A DNA stretch of 64,000 nucleotides. It comes from Prevotella sp. P5-50 (GTDB taxonomy: Bacteria; Bacteroidota; Bacteroidia; Bacteroidales; Bacteroidaceae). A program made the position numbers and the translations under genes. The notes under the pieces are model-generated. The model was not told where the DNA came from. It did no database searches and saw only the letters and a list, made by a program, of their open reading frames with translations. Within the stretch, counting starts at the first letter, position 1, and the number at the start of each line of letters is the position of its first letter. Below are positions 45,601 to 55,442 of this stretch, in pieces. The DNA lies in NCBI RefSeq assembly GCF_002251295.1, contig NZ_NPJA01000033.1, positions 1 through 64,000 on the forward strand, written 5' to 3'.

Positions 45601-45958
45601 GCTCGAACCAGCCAAGCAACTCGTCAAGAAGGGTTACGAGGTATATGCCACACCAGGCACAGCCAAGTTCTTCAATGAGAATGGTGTGAAAGCCACTGCC
45701 GTCAACTGGCCCGATGAGGAAGGCGACAACAATATCATGCAGATGATTGCTGACCACAAATTCGACTTGATTGTCAACGTTCCCAAGAACCACACCAAGC
45801 GCGAATTGACCAATGGTTATCGCATTCGTCGCGGCGCCATCGACCACAACATCCCCTTGATGACCAATGTGCGTCTGGCAAAAGCCTTCATTGAAGCCTT
45901 CACTGCCCTCCGACTTGAAGACATCAAGATCAAGAGTTGGCAGGAATACAATGCTTAA
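42698..45958 (+). CDS. carB: Carbamoyl-phosphate synthase large subunit
   Basis: 1086 residues with two ATP-grasp halves (each with G-S-G-A-x-x-I-G start: VLGSGALKIGQAGEFDYSG and VLGSGAYRIGSSVEFDWC) and a C-terminal MGS-like regulatory domain from about residue 950. It makes carbamoyl phosphate from bicarbonate, ammonia and two ATP for pyrimidine and arginine synthesis. NPNIATIQT and NYNPETVSTDYD channel motifs are present. Phrases such as ICKIPRWDLTKF and YFTYTHTPAF, and SVEFDWC in place of the usual GIEFDYC, recall eukaryotic CAD-type CPS. No small subunit (carA) adjoins, so it is separated in this genome. Confidence 0.95.
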   Translation: MKKQLKKVLVLGSGALKIGQAGEFDYSGSQALKALREEGISSVLVNPNIATIQTSEGVADKVYFQPVNTYFVTEIIKKERPDGILLAFGGQTALNCGTELYLSGVLKEYGVEVLGTSVEAIMNTEDRDLFVKKLAEIDMKVPVSHAVENMDDALKAAHNIGFPVMVRSAYALGGLGSGICPDEKTFISLAESAFTFAPQILVEESLKGWKEIEFECIRDANDHCFTVASMENFDPLGIHTGESIVVAPTCSLTEQQVKMLQDITTKCVRHLNIVGECNIQFAFNAETNDYRIIEINARLSRSSALASKATGYPLAFVAAKIALGYTLDQIGEMGTTSSAYVAPSLDYMICKIPRWDLTKFAGVSRHLGSSMKSVGEIMSIGRSFEEMIQKGLRMIGQGMHGFVGNDHTRFDDLDDALANPTDLRIFAIAQAMEEGYTIKRIEELTKIDVWFLERLKHIVDLKHQLMEYNAVEDVPAALMLEVKQAGFSDFQIARFVLKPQSGNMEKENLKVREIRKQMGIMPSVKRIPTVASEHPELTNYLYFTYTHTPAFATPDGKAYKTAHDISYYKNEKSVIVLGSGAYRIGSSVEFDWCSVNAINTARKLGYKSIMINYNPETVSTDYDMCDRLYFDELSLERVLDVIDLEMPRGVIVSVGGQIPNNLAMKLYRQGVPVLGTSPVDIDRAENRDKFSAMLDKLGIDQPRWRALTSFDDVKEFVDEVGYPVLVRPSYVLSGAAMNVCYDDEELHRFLNMATEVSKEFPVVVSQFMQETKEIEFDAVADKGEVIEYAISEHVEYAGVHSGDATMVFPAQHIYFSTIRQIKKISRKIAQELNISGPFNIQFLAKNREVKVIECNLRASRSFPFVSKILKRNFIETATKIMLDAPYSRPAKSEFDIDHIGVKASQFSFARLQNADPVLGVDMSSTGEVGCLGDDLNEALLNALIATGYRLPKKSVLISSGAAKGKVSLLEPAKQLVKKGYEVYATPGTAKFFNENGVKATAVNWPDEEGDNNIMQMIADHKFDLIVNVPKNHTKRELTNGYRIRRGAIDHNIPLMTNVRLAKAFIEAFTALRLEDIKIKSWQEYNA

Positions 45959-45966
45959 TAACAAAT

Positions 45967-46578
45967 ATGATTAGATATTATCTCATACTCCTGTGCATGT
46001 TGTTCACAATAGGGCTTCATGCACAGGAGTCTCCTAATTCACGTCAAGCGCGGCGTATGTTCAACGAGGCCTATCAAAAGGTTTATGGTCCTCAAGGTTC
46101 ACGTTTAAGCTATAGTGTCAATATCATAGGCATCTACAAAGCCCAAGGAACTATCTGGACCAAAGGGAAAAGCAGTAAATTTGTAGAAGACCGCTACACA
46201 GCATGGAACGACCAAATCACCTACACCCGTGTAGATCGGAAGAAGAGAACCGTTACCATCTATCGTTCTGACGATGAATCACGCGATAAATATGCCTCAA
46301 AATTCACATTCAAGCCCGACAACTACAACTACCATATTGCTAACGACAAGCGTGGTTATGTCATCACACTAAAGGCAAAAAAGGGCGTTAAGGGCATTAA
46401 AGAGGCTGATGTACTGCTCGACCACCACACACGAAATCCCATCAGCATCCGTGTGAAGGTAGGCTTTTTCCACACTACAATAAAAATAACCAATTTCAAA
46501 ACGGGTGGTATCAGCGATCAAGCATTTGTATTCCCCCGTCACCAATACAGCAATTACGGAATTATCGACAACAGATAA
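45967..46578 (+). CDS. Exported LolA-like protein
   Basis: 203 residues from the ATG 8 bases after carB. The signal peptide is YYLILLCMLFTIGLHAQ. The rest is beta-rich with the look of a LolA/outer-membrane lipoprotein-carrier fold of Bacteroidetes: ARRMFNEAYQKVYGPQGSRL, ISIRVKVGFFHTTIKITNF and FKTGGISDQAFVFP. The resemblance is moderate, so the lipoprotein-chaperone role is inference. A perfect 13-bp inverted repeat lies within its signal-peptide codons. The patatin gene starts 4 bases after its stop. Confidence 0.65.
   Translation: MIRYYLILLCMLFTIGLHAQESPNSRQARRMFNEAYQKVYGPQGSRLSYSVNIIGIYKAQGTIWTKGKSSKFVEDRYTAWNDQITYTRVDRKKRTVTIYRSDDESRDKYASKFTFKPDNYNYHIANDKRGYVITLKAKKGVKGIKEADVLLDHHTRNPISIRVKVGFFHTTIKITNFKTGGISDQAFVFPRHQYSNYGIIDNR
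45987..46030. repeat. 13-bp perfect inverted repeat inside the signal-peptide codons
   Basis: ACTCCTGTGCATG (45987-45999) and CATGCACAGGAGT (46018-46030) pair exactly around an 18-base loop, beginning 20 bases after the ATG. No T-run follows. Confidence 0.9.
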
Positions 46579-46582
46579 GACA

Positions 46583-47431
46583 ATGGAGAAAAAAGGATTG
46601 GTACTTGAAGGCGGTGCTATGCGCGGACTATGGACTGCTGGCGTCATCGATGTGATGATGGAAGCAGGCATTAAGCCCGACGGTATCATCGGCGTATCTG
46701 CAGGCGCAGCATTCGGTTGCAACTATAAGTCACAGCAACCAGGACGCGCCATCCGTTATAACAAACGATTCGCCAAAGACAGGCGCTACAGCGGTTGGCA
46801 TTCACTCTTCCGCTCTGGCGACTATTTCAATGCCGAATTTGCCTACCATATCGTTCCCCACGACTACGACATCTTCGATTCAGAGACATTCGCCAACAAT
46901 CCCATTGAGTTTACTGTGGTCTGCACAGATGTAACAACAGGAAAAGCAGTCTATCATCAATTAGACCATATTGATTATGAAACATTGGAGTGGATACGTG
47001 CCTCTGCCTCCATGCCTATGGTTTCAAGAGTTGTTCCTATCGGCAATCACCAACTGCTCGACGGTGGTGTCAGCGACTCCATTCCTTTGGCCTATTACGA
47101 GAGTCAGGGTTATAAACGTAACATCGTCATCCTAACCCAACCAGCAGGCTATCGCAAGTCTCATAACGCTCTGATGCCTCTCATGCGTTTGGCACTCCGT
47201 CATTATCCCAATATGATAGAAGCCATGGATCAGCGCCATCTGATGTATAACAGTCAATTGGACTATGTGACACAAGCAGAAAAGGAAGGTCGATGCCTTG
47301 TCATTCGTCCGGAAGGCAAGATTCCCATTGGCCATCTCTGCCATGACCCCAAACGCATGCAACTGGTTTATGAACTGGGACGCGAAGTAGGTTACAAGCA
47401 GTTGGATGCCATCAAGGAATATTACCGTTAA
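46583..47431 (+). CDS. Patatin-like phospholipase, copy 1
   Basis: 282 residues from the ATG at 46583, 4 bases after the preceding stop. It has the patatin Ser-Asp dyad: oxyanion loop LEGGAMRGLW near residue 8, nucleophile in GVSAGA near residue 39, and Asp in LLDGGVSDSIP near 157. It is probably a cytoplasmic or membrane-associated lipid acyl hydrolase. It is a paralogue of the reverse-strand gene at 48278-49132: the two share the order of all blocks (MRG, SAGA, SASMPMV versus SSSLPFV, LDGG, VILT, the R-x-E-G/RP motif). Confidence 0.9.
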   Translation: MEKKGLVLEGGAMRGLWTAGVIDVMMEAGIKPDGIIGVSAGAAFGCNYKSQQPGRAIRYNKRFAKDRRYSGWHSLFRSGDYFNAEFAYHIVPHDYDIFDSETFANNPIEFTVVCTDVTTGKAVYHQLDHIDYETLEWIRASASMPMVSRVVPIGNHQLLDGGVSDSIPLAYYESQGYKRNIVILTQPAGYRKSHNALMPLMRLALRHYPNMIEAMDQRHLMYNSQLDYVTQAEKEGRCLVIRPEGKIPIGHLCHDPKRMQLVYELGREVGYKQLDAIKEYYR

Positions 47432-47528
47432 ATACCCCTCTGCATCAATACGCACTATACAGACGATTACAATTAGTGTATAGCGCAATCAGAATAAAAG
47501 AATATCAACTAGAAGGAAACAGTAGAAT

Positions 47529-48206
47529 ATGAGAATCGACATTATCAGTGTATTACCCGAAATGATTGAGGGCTTTGTTCACGAAAGCATTCTTGCACGT
47601 GCCGAAAAGAAAGGGCTGGCGGAAATCCGCCTGCACAACCTGCGTGACTACACGCTCGACAAATGGCGTCGTGTGGATGACTATCCGTATGGCGGTTCTG
47701 CCGGAATGGTCATGCAGTGTGAGCCTATTGACCGATGTATTACTGCCCTGAAGGCTGAGCGTGATTACGACGAGGTGATATTTACCTCACCCGATGGTGA
47801 GCAGTTCAATCAACATATTGCCAACGACCTATCATTGAAAGGCAACCTTATCATCCTCTGCGGTCACTATAAAGGTATTGACCAGCGCGTTCGCGACCAT
47901 CTCATCACAAGGGAAATATCTGTTGGCGATTACGTGCTGACAGGAGGCGAACTGGCAGCTGCCATCATTGCCGATGCTGTTGTACGTGTAGTGCCTGGCG
48001 TGATTGGTGACGAACAGAGTGCTCTGTCTGACTGTTTCCAGGATGATCTATTGGCAGCCCCAATCTATACTCGCCCTGCCGACTATAAAGGTTGGAAAGT
48101 ACCAGAGATTCTGCTTAGCGGTAACGAGGCCAAAATCAAAGAATGGGAATTGGAACAGGCCTTAGAACGCACACGCCGTCTCCGCCCCGACCTATTGGGC
48201 GAATAA
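47529..48206 (+). CDS. trmD: tRNA (guanine-N1-)-methyltransferase
   Basis: 225 residues of the SPOUT class with a trefoil knot. It methylates G37 next to the anticodon and prevents frameshifting. [40 protein letters not shown] and [15 protein letters not shown], which form the SAM site and knot, are intact. It stands between the two patatin-like paralogues with no rpsP, rimM or rplS partner, as is usual outside the Proteobacteria and Firmicutes. Confidence 0.96.
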   Translation: MRIDIISVLPEMIEGFVHESILARAEKKGLAEIRLHNLRDYTLDKWRRVDDYPYGGSAGMVMQCEPIDRCITALKAERDYDEVIFTSPDGEQFNQHIANDLSLKGNLIILCGHYKGIDQRVRDHLITREISVGDYVLTGGELAAAIIADAVVRVVPGVIGDEQSALSDCFQDDLLAAPIYTRPADYKGWKVPEILLSGNEAKIKEWELEQALERTRRLRPDLLGE

Positions 48207-48230
48207 TCCAAACAGCCCCTACAAAATAAT

Positions 48231-48274
48231 TTCCATCTGATTTTGCAATCAACAAGATGCAAAGTCAGATGGAA
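48231..48274. terminator. Bidirectional terminator between trmD and patatin copy 2
   Basis: TTCCATCTGATTTTGCA (48231-48247) pairs with TGCAAAGTCAGATGGAA (48258-48274) at nearly every position. It separates convergent genes. Confidence 0.88.
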
Positions 48275-48277
48275 TTG

Positions 48278-49132
48278 TTATACTCCAGTCAATTGTTCCT
48301 GATTGACAAAGCGTTCACCAAGCATAAAGCCCTCCTCATAGAGCCGTTCCAGTTTTTCCACATCACGTGTTACTCTTCCCACCTCCATGGGTCGTTCTGG
48401 ACGTATGACCATGATCTCTCCCCAATCCTCCATACGTTCGATAAGTTCCAACTGGCGATTGTATTCCGCAACACGACGACTCAATGCCACACGCAGTCTG
48501 GGATAACGAGAATACACAAAACGCGGCACCTTCAAATCAGGTTCCGACGAGCGATAGCCACGGTTTCTCGTCAATATCACCACATGTTCAGTATGTCCAG
48601 TATCCATGGAACGCACAACCGGAATACTATCTACAATACCTCCGTCAAGCATCGGTATTCCATCAACCTTAGTAATCTGTGCCACAAAAGGCAAAGAAGA
48701 ACTCGCCTTAACAATCTGTGTAAGACGCTGATGGTCGTAACGCTCGGAGAGATATTCCGCCCTTCCCGTCAAACAATTTGTGGTGACGGCTTCAAACACA
48801 GCTGGATTATGTTCATAGGTATCATAATCGTAAGGCACAATCTCATTTGGAAAACGATCATAAAGAATGTTTGCATCGAATATCGTACCATCTTTGATGA
48901 GTTTCTTAAGCGAAATATAATCATATTTCTTCAACATATCAATATTGGAGTAACGTGCCCTTCGTGCTTGATGGCTCATATACGACAATCCATTACAGGC
49001 ACCCGCCGATACTGCCACAACATATGGAAACCATATCTCATGTTTCATAAAGGCATCAAGAACACCCGAAGTGAATACGCCACGCATTCCTCCACCTTCC
49101 AATACCAATCCTGTTTTAGCGGTTATTTTCAT
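48278..49132 (-). CDS. Patatin-like phospholipase, copy 2
   Basis: 284 residues. Oxyanion loop LEGGGMRGVF, nucleophile Ser in AVSAGACNG and Asp in MLDGGIVDSIP are present, as is a conserved ILTRNRGYR. It has no signal peptide. It is a paralogue of the gene at 46583-47431, separated by trmD and inverted. This copy is also related to the E. coli YjjU group. It has its own promoter at 49177-49208. Confidence 0.9.
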   Translation of the reverse strand: MKITAKTGLVLEGGGMRGVFTSGVLDAFMKHEIWFPYVVAVSAGACNGLSYMSHQARRARYSNIDMLKKYDYISLKKLIKDGTIFDANILYDRFPNEIVPYDYDTYEHNPAVFEAVTTNCLTGRAEYLSERYDHQRLTQIVKASSSLPFVAQITKVDGIPMLDGGIVDSIPVVRSMDTGHTEHVVILTRNRGYRSSEPDLKVPRFVYSRYPRLRVALSRRVAEYNRQLELIERMEDWGEIMVIRPERPMEVGRVTRDVEKLERLYEEGFMLGERFVNQEQLTGV

Positions 49133-49176
49133 ATTTCTCTCCCGTTATCGTTGTTCATACAATCTTATTTCGGCTG

Positions 49177-49208
49177 CAAAAGTAGTATTTTTTGAGTTAA
49201 CAGACAAA
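49177..49208 (-). promoter_or_regulatory. Promoter of patatin copy 2
   Basis: On the reverse strand TTTG (49205-49208) and TACTTTTG (49177-49184) are 20 bases apart, 45 bases before the ATG. Confidence 0.7.
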
Positions 49209-49258
49209 TCACAACTATAAAAACATTGAAAAATGGCATATCTATCGATTATTTTTCG

Positions 49259-49266
49259 TAACTTTG
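49259..49266 (+). promoter_or_regulatory. -7 box of the GH97 gene
   Basis: TAACTTTG at 49259-49266, 30 bases before the ATG. The -33 element is not clear. Confidence 0.5.
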
Positions 49267-49295
49267 CGCATACTGAAAACCAATTTCTATAAGAT

Positions 49296-51239
49296 ATGAA
49301 AAAGATTCTCGTTTCTCTCTGCCTAACACTGGCAACAATGACCGTCAGCGCCAAGACTTATTCCGTCAGTTCGCCCAACGGACTGATTACCGTCAATGTG
49401 TGCACCGACAACCAACTACAATGGGATATCCGAAAGGATAATACCGTCATACTGCAACCATCCGCAATCGGACTGAAAACCGACATCATGGATTTCGGAC
49501 AGAACGTCAAGGTAAAGAAGACTCGTTCGTCAAACGTGAGGAAGTCTTCCGGCAACTATGGCCTACTGCAAATGGTATGCAATGGTCTGATTGTCGAGTT
49601 TCGTGTGTTCAATGATGCAGCAGCCTATCGCATCGTCCCCACCAAACCCTTGGCAAAGGTAGTCAACGAGACCGCAGAATTTCGTTTCGCTGCAGACTAT
49701 GAAGCATTCATCCCTTACGTCAACGACAATCGTGCAGGAGAGCGCTGGTGCTACTCGTTTGAGTCATACTACGACCGTCAGCGTCTCTCTCAGATGTTTG
49801 CAGACTCACTTGCTATCACTCCCACAGCCATCTGTCTCCCAGAAAAGCGCAAAGCCGTTGTGATGGAGGCAGACGTAGAAAACTATCCCGGCATGTATCT
49901 CAAAAAGGGGAAAGGCAACAGTCTTCAGGCAGCATTTCCTCCCCTGCCATTAGAAGAGGAGATAGGCGGTTACAATCGTCTGAATCTTGTACCCACACAA
50001 CGTGCAGAACATATTGCCGAAAACGTAAGTCGCCTGCCATGGCGCATCATTGTGATCAGCGACTCAGACCGTGAACTATTGGGCAACGACATTGCACGCC
50101 GCCTTGGTCCTGTATGCCGGCTGACAGACACCTCATGGATTAAACCCGGGAAGGTAGCATGGGACTGGTGGAACAACACCAACCTGACAGGTGTCGATTT
50201 CCGTGCCGGCATCAATACGGAAACTTATAAATACTTCATCGACTTTGCCCGCAAGAACAAACTCGAATACATCATCATTGATGAAGGATGGAGTGATCCC
50301 GAAGACCTACTCCACTTCTCTGACAAGATGGATATGGCAGGCATCATCGACTATGCCCGTCAACAGGGTGTCGGTGTCATTCTCTGGTCGTCATGGCGCA
50401 ACCTCATTCAAAGAGGTCATGAAAAGATGGAAGAGATTATGAAACACTATGGTGATATGGGTGTGAAAGGCTTCAAGGTTGACTTCTTCGACCGTGACGA
50501 CCAACGTGTCATCCAGTCTGTCTATGAAGTAGCCGCATGTGCAGCACGCCATCACCTTTTGCTCGACCTTCACGGCATGCGTCCTTTCGGCGTACAGATA
50601 GCATATCCCAATATCGTCAATTTCGAAGGAGTGAAAGGTCTGGAGAACTCGAAATGGGAACCACGTGTCGGTGACGGTCCACTCCACGACCAACCCATGT
50701 ACGACGTCACCATCCCCTACCTCCGTGCGTTGCCTGGTCCGTTTGACTATACTCCAGGCGCTATGGTCAATGCCGTTCGATCACAGTTCTTCGGCAACAA
50801 CGACCATCCCATGAGTCAAGGCACCCGTGTTCATCAAATGGCTATGTACACCCTGTTTGACGCTCCACTCCAGATGTTGGCTGACAGTCCTTCAAAATAC
50901 ATGCAGAATCAAGAATGTACCGATTTCATTGCTGCCGTTCCTACCGTCTTCGACGAGACAGTCGCCCTGGCCGGTGAGATGGGCGAATATGCTGTAGTTG
51001 CCCGTCGCAAAGGTAACACCTGGTATGTAGCAGCCATGACTAACTGGACAGCACGCCATCTGACTATAGACTGTTCGTTCCTTGGCGATCACCGCGCCAC
51101 AGCCGACATCTTTGCCGATGGCATCAATGCTGATCGCGAAGCAACCGACTACCAGCATCAACGCATTGAAGTAGATGGCAAGAGCCGTCTGCCCATCTAT
51201 ATGGCTCCGGGTGGAGGATGGACCGCCATCATCCGCTGA
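49296..51239 (+). CDS. GH97 alpha-galactosidase/alpha-glucosidase-type enzyme, secreted
   Basis: 647 residues with a signal peptide (ILVSLCLTLATMTVSA). An N-terminal beta-super-sandwich (SSPNGLITVNV onward) is followed by a TIM barrel with WDWWNNTNLTGVDF and YIIIDEGWSDP, then a C-terminal sheet. GH97 enzymes are calcium-dependent. One branch inverts using Glu (SusB, alpha-glucosidase) and another retains using Asp. Here KGFKVDFFDRDDQ has Asp396 at the place of the retaining nucleophile, so I favour the alpha-galactosidase-like branch. It stands alone with its own promoter and terminator, outside a polysaccharide locus. Confidence 0.88.
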   Translation: MKKILVSLCLTLATMTVSAKTYSVSSPNGLITVNVCTDNQLQWDIRKDNTVILQPSAIGLKTDIMDFGQNVKVKKTRSSNVRKSSGNYGLLQMVCNGLIVEFRVFNDAAAYRIVPTKPLAKVVNETAEFRFAADYEAFIPYVNDNRAGERWCYSFESYYDRQRLSQMFADSLAITPTAICLPEKRKAVVMEADVENYPGMYLKKGKGNSLQAAFPPLPLEEEIGGYNRLNLVPTQRAEHIAENVSRLPWRIIVISDSDRELLGNDIARRLGPVCRLTDTSWIKPGKVAWDWWNNTNLTGVDFRAGINTETYKYFIDFARKNKLEYIIIDEGWSDPEDLLHFSDKMDMAGIIDYARQQGVGVILWSSWRNLIQRGHEKMEEIMKHYGDMGVKGFKVDFFDRDDQRVIQSVYEVAACAARHHLLLDLHGMRPFGVQIAYPNIVNFEGVKGLENSKWEPRVGDGPLHDQPMYDVTIPYLRALPGPFDYTPGAMVNAVRSQFFGNNDHPMSQGTRVHQMAMYTLFDAPLQMLADSPSKYMQNQECTDFIAAVPTVFDETVALAGEMGEYAVVARRKGNTWYVAAMTNWTARHLTIDCSFLGDHRATADIFADGINADREATDYQHQRIEVDGKSRLPIYMAPGGGWTAIIR

Positions 51240-51261
51240 CATATAGCTATCATCAAGAGAT

Positions 51262-51305
51262 AAGAGTTCGATGGAATCATTACTTCCACCGAACTCTTCT
51301 TTTTG
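51262..51305 (+). terminator. Terminator after GH97
   Basis: AAGAGTTCG-TGGAA pairs with TTCCA-CGAACTCTT across a short loop, followed by CTTTTT. Confidence 0.85.
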
Positions 51306-51458
51306 CAGTCCAAAGTAAAAGTGCTTCAACAATCACTACTGTCTTGCCTTTGTCATCAAATAAAAAAGGCAACATGCAACAATCATGACACTACTCGAAA
51401 TAGCATAACAGTCACTATTGTCCCGCCTTGACACTCTTTATCACCCTTTTAGACAAAA

Positions 51459-51501
51459 AACACGATGGATGACCTTCATAAGAAAAGCCATCCATCGTGT
51501 T
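51459..51501 (-). terminator. Terminator after the bamD-rpoZ-DUF4293 operon
   Basis: A 13-bp exact stem AACACGATGGATG (51459-51471)/CATCCATCGTGTT (51489-51501). On the reverse strand it is followed by a T-run (TTTTTGTCT). Confidence 0.9.
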
Positions 51502-51521
51502 ATATATTAATAAGGTGGGAA

Positions 51522-51974
51522 TCAGCGGATGCGATCAGCTGCCCTAACCTTACGTTCATCGGAGAGAATACCCTGACGCGCCATAAAACAAAGTATAATG
51601 GCAATAGCAGGGAACACAGCAGCAATATTAACATGGAAATCTGCTGCATTAGGAGCCAGGAACTTGCTGAGCACAGCCAGTGCCACATACCATATAACAT
51701 GGAGCATGATGTTAATCAGACAGAAGCTCGCCTGCAGAGTGCGCTGCGTATAGCGGAAGATGGTATATACACTCAGTGATGCTGCCAACAGCATGACCAT
51801 AAACAATGGCCACGGCAAGTAGCTGAGCGCTCCACTCGGAGTTGTCATCCACAAGCTATAGACACGGTGCAGAGTAAATCCATCGGCACTTACAGTAGCC
51901 AATGGGAAACACAATGCCAAGACGCTCATCACGGCAGCCAAGAAGAGAAAGATGGTCTGCTTACGCTGTATCAT
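51522..51974 (-). CDS. DUF4293 membrane protein
   Basis: 150 residues with four membrane helices. The start MIQRKQTIFLFLAAVMSVLA and the end KVRAADRIR are hallmarks of DUF4293, a family confined to Bacteroidetes. Function unknown. It is the third gene after bamD and rpoZ, 7 bases after rpoZ, an order kept across the Bacteroidales that ties it to envelope assembly or growth. Confidence 0.9.
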   Translation of the reverse strand: MIQRKQTIFLFLAAVMSVLALCFPLATVSADGFTLHRVYSLWMTTPSGALSYLPWPLFMVMLLAASLSVYTIFRYTQRTLQASFCLINIMLHVIWYVALAVLSKFLAPNAADFHVNIAAVFPAIAIILCFMARQGILSDERKVRAADRIR

Positions 51975-51981
51975 GACTGTA

Positions 51982-52323
51982 TTAGTTCAGTTCTTCGCTA
52001 TTCTGTTCGCGAGCAGGATCACGCCAGTAGATTTCGCCATCTACAAACTCCTGTGTAGCGAGCAGTGTAGGTTTCGGAAGTTTCTCGTAGTAGCGTGAGA
52101 TTTCAATCTGCTCACGGTTTTCAAACACTTCCTCGAGTGAGTCGTTATATGAGGCAAACTCAGCCAGTTTCTTCGACAGGTCTTCTTTGATCTGAACGCT
52201 AATCTGGTTGGCACGCTTCGCGATGATAGCAACACTCTCATAAAGGTTTCCTGTCTCGTCACAGAGATCCATGATGTTACGGGTAACGGTGTTAACCGGT
52301 GCTTTTGATTTCTTGTAATCCAT
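51982..52323 (-). CDS. rpoZ: RNA polymerase omega subunit (Bacteroidetes Rpb6-type)
   Basis: 113 residues. This divergent omega reads MDYKKSKAPVNTVTRNIMDL, then NLYESVAIIAKRANQI, matching the core R-A-x-Q-I block of omega/Rpb6 that helps fold beta-prime. The C-terminal half (SYNDSLEEVFENREQIEISR) is specific to Bacteroidetes. It lies between bamD and DUF4293. Confidence 0.9.
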   Translation of the reverse strand: MDYKKSKAPVNTVTRNIMDLCDETGNLYESVAIIAKRANQISVQIKEDLSKKLAEFASYNDSLEEVFENREQIEISRYYEKLPKPTLLATQEFVDGEIYWRDPAREQNSEELN

Positions 52324-52387
52324 TGATATTTATCTTAAACTATTTTACGCTGTTAATACTATCTTACTGTTTATTGCTGATGGAACA

Positions 52388-53221
52388 TCAATCGCCAGTG
52401 ATCTTCTTGCACTTGGCAATATACTTGTTGGCACGAGATGCTTCTTTAGAATCGGGATACTCATTGAGGAATCCATAACATTCATCCTCTGCATCGCGAT
52501 AGCGCTCCAGTTTTTTCTCTTCAGAGGAATTTTCTGCGAGGTCAAACTTGCTACGCATGATAAGTACCGCAAACTCTTCGCGCAACTTGGTATAGGGGTA
52601 TGTTTTCAACGCATTCTGCGCGGTAATGATACATGCTTCATAGTTACTCTCTGTATTGGCATTGATATTTCCGAAATATCCCCCGAGGTTGTAATACAGT
52701 TCAGCCGAGAGATACTCTTTCTTCACGAGATTGTCCTGCAGGTCGAACAGGCGCTGCTGTGCCTCTGCCCTCAATTTAGAATCAGGGAACACATCCAAGA
52801 ACTGCTGATAGGCATTGATAGCGCCTACTGTAGGCGTCTGGTCGAGTCGTGGTTCAGGAGTGCTTTCGTAGAGCGACTGTCCCACATTGAAGGCAGCCTG
52901 CTCTGCAAATACACCTTTTGGATAGGTGGCATAATATTTCTTAAAGGTAGCGCTGGCAGCTTCAAAGTCGTGGTTGCAATATTGTGACAGTGCCAAAAGA
53001 TAGAGGCTCTCTTCTGCGGTATCAGTACCTTTTCTGAAAGTTACCACATCCTGCAGCAACGAAATGGCCTGTTGAAACTTGCCTTCTGCAAAGCATTGCT
53101 TGGCAAATTCATACTTATAATCATTGTCTGGTGACTTATAGACATTGTTAAACTCTGCGGCACAACTGCACATCAGAGCAGCCATACAGAAGATAATGAT
53201 TGACTTCTTGTTCATTCTCAT
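52388..53221 (-). CDS. bamD: Outer-membrane assembly lipoprotein BamD
   Basis: 277 residues. The lipobox ALMCSC marks the lipidated cysteine near residue 20. Five TPR-like repeats follow (for example YEFAKQCFAEGKFQQAISLL, then ESLYLLALSQYCNHDFEAA, AFNVGQSLYES). BamD works with BamA to insert beta-barrel proteins into the outer membrane. It leads the bamD-rpoZ-DUF4293 operon. The frame begins MRMNKK; the second Met, two codons in, is an equal candidate start. Confidence 0.93.
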   Translation of the reverse strand: MRMNKKSIIIFCMAALMCSCAAEFNNVYKSPDNDYKYEFAKQCFAEGKFQQAISLLQDVVTFRKGTDTAEESLYLLALSQYCNHDFEAASATFKKYYATYPKGVFAEQAAFNVGQSLYESTPEPRLDQTPTVGAINAYQQFLDVFPDSKLRAEAQQRLFDLQDNLVKKEYLSAELYYNLGGYFGNINANTESNYEACIITAQNALKTYPYTKLREEFAVLIMRSKFDLAENSSEEKKLERYRDAEDECYGFLNEYPDSKEASRANKYIAKCKKITGD

Positions 53222-53237
53222 ACTTTGATTTGACGTG

Positions 53238-53245
53238 CAAAATTA
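53238..53245 (-). promoter_or_regulatory. -7 box of the bamD operon
   Basis: TAATTTTG on the reverse strand, about 17 bases before the ATG at 53221, so the leader is very short. Confidence 0.65.
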
Positions 53246-53330
53246 CTCATTTTCTACCGAAAAGCAAAGGTTTTCAAACGATTTTTAGCAATTAGTGCGC
53301 TGCAATAACTTTTTTTACGAGGAAAATATG

Positions 53331-53338
53331 TAATTTTG
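53331..53338 (+). promoter_or_regulatory. -7 box of uvrB, predicting a leaderless mRNA
   Basis: TAATTTTG ends only 7 bases before the uvrB ATG (53346). With the usual 5-7 base distance from box to start site, the mRNA would begin at or next to the ATG. Confidence 0.6.
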
Positions 53339-53345
53339 CATTTCT

Positions 53346-55370
<2,025 letters not shown>

Positions 55371-55408
55371 ATTATCACATTTTTTTAGGTCATTCGCACG
55401 ATATTTCG

Positions 55409-55416
55409 TACTTTTG
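55409..55416 (+). promoter_or_regulatory. -7 box of the DUF4468-porin operon
   Basis: TACTTTTG at 55409-55416, 26 bases before the ATG at 55443. Confidence 0.65.
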
Positions 55417-55442
55417 CACCATTATAAAAGAGAACGAGACAG

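Noticed and set aside
48257-49195. 312-codon forward frame over the second patatin gene
   Set aside because: It runs antisense through a gene with an intact Ser-Asp dyad and starts inside a terminator.
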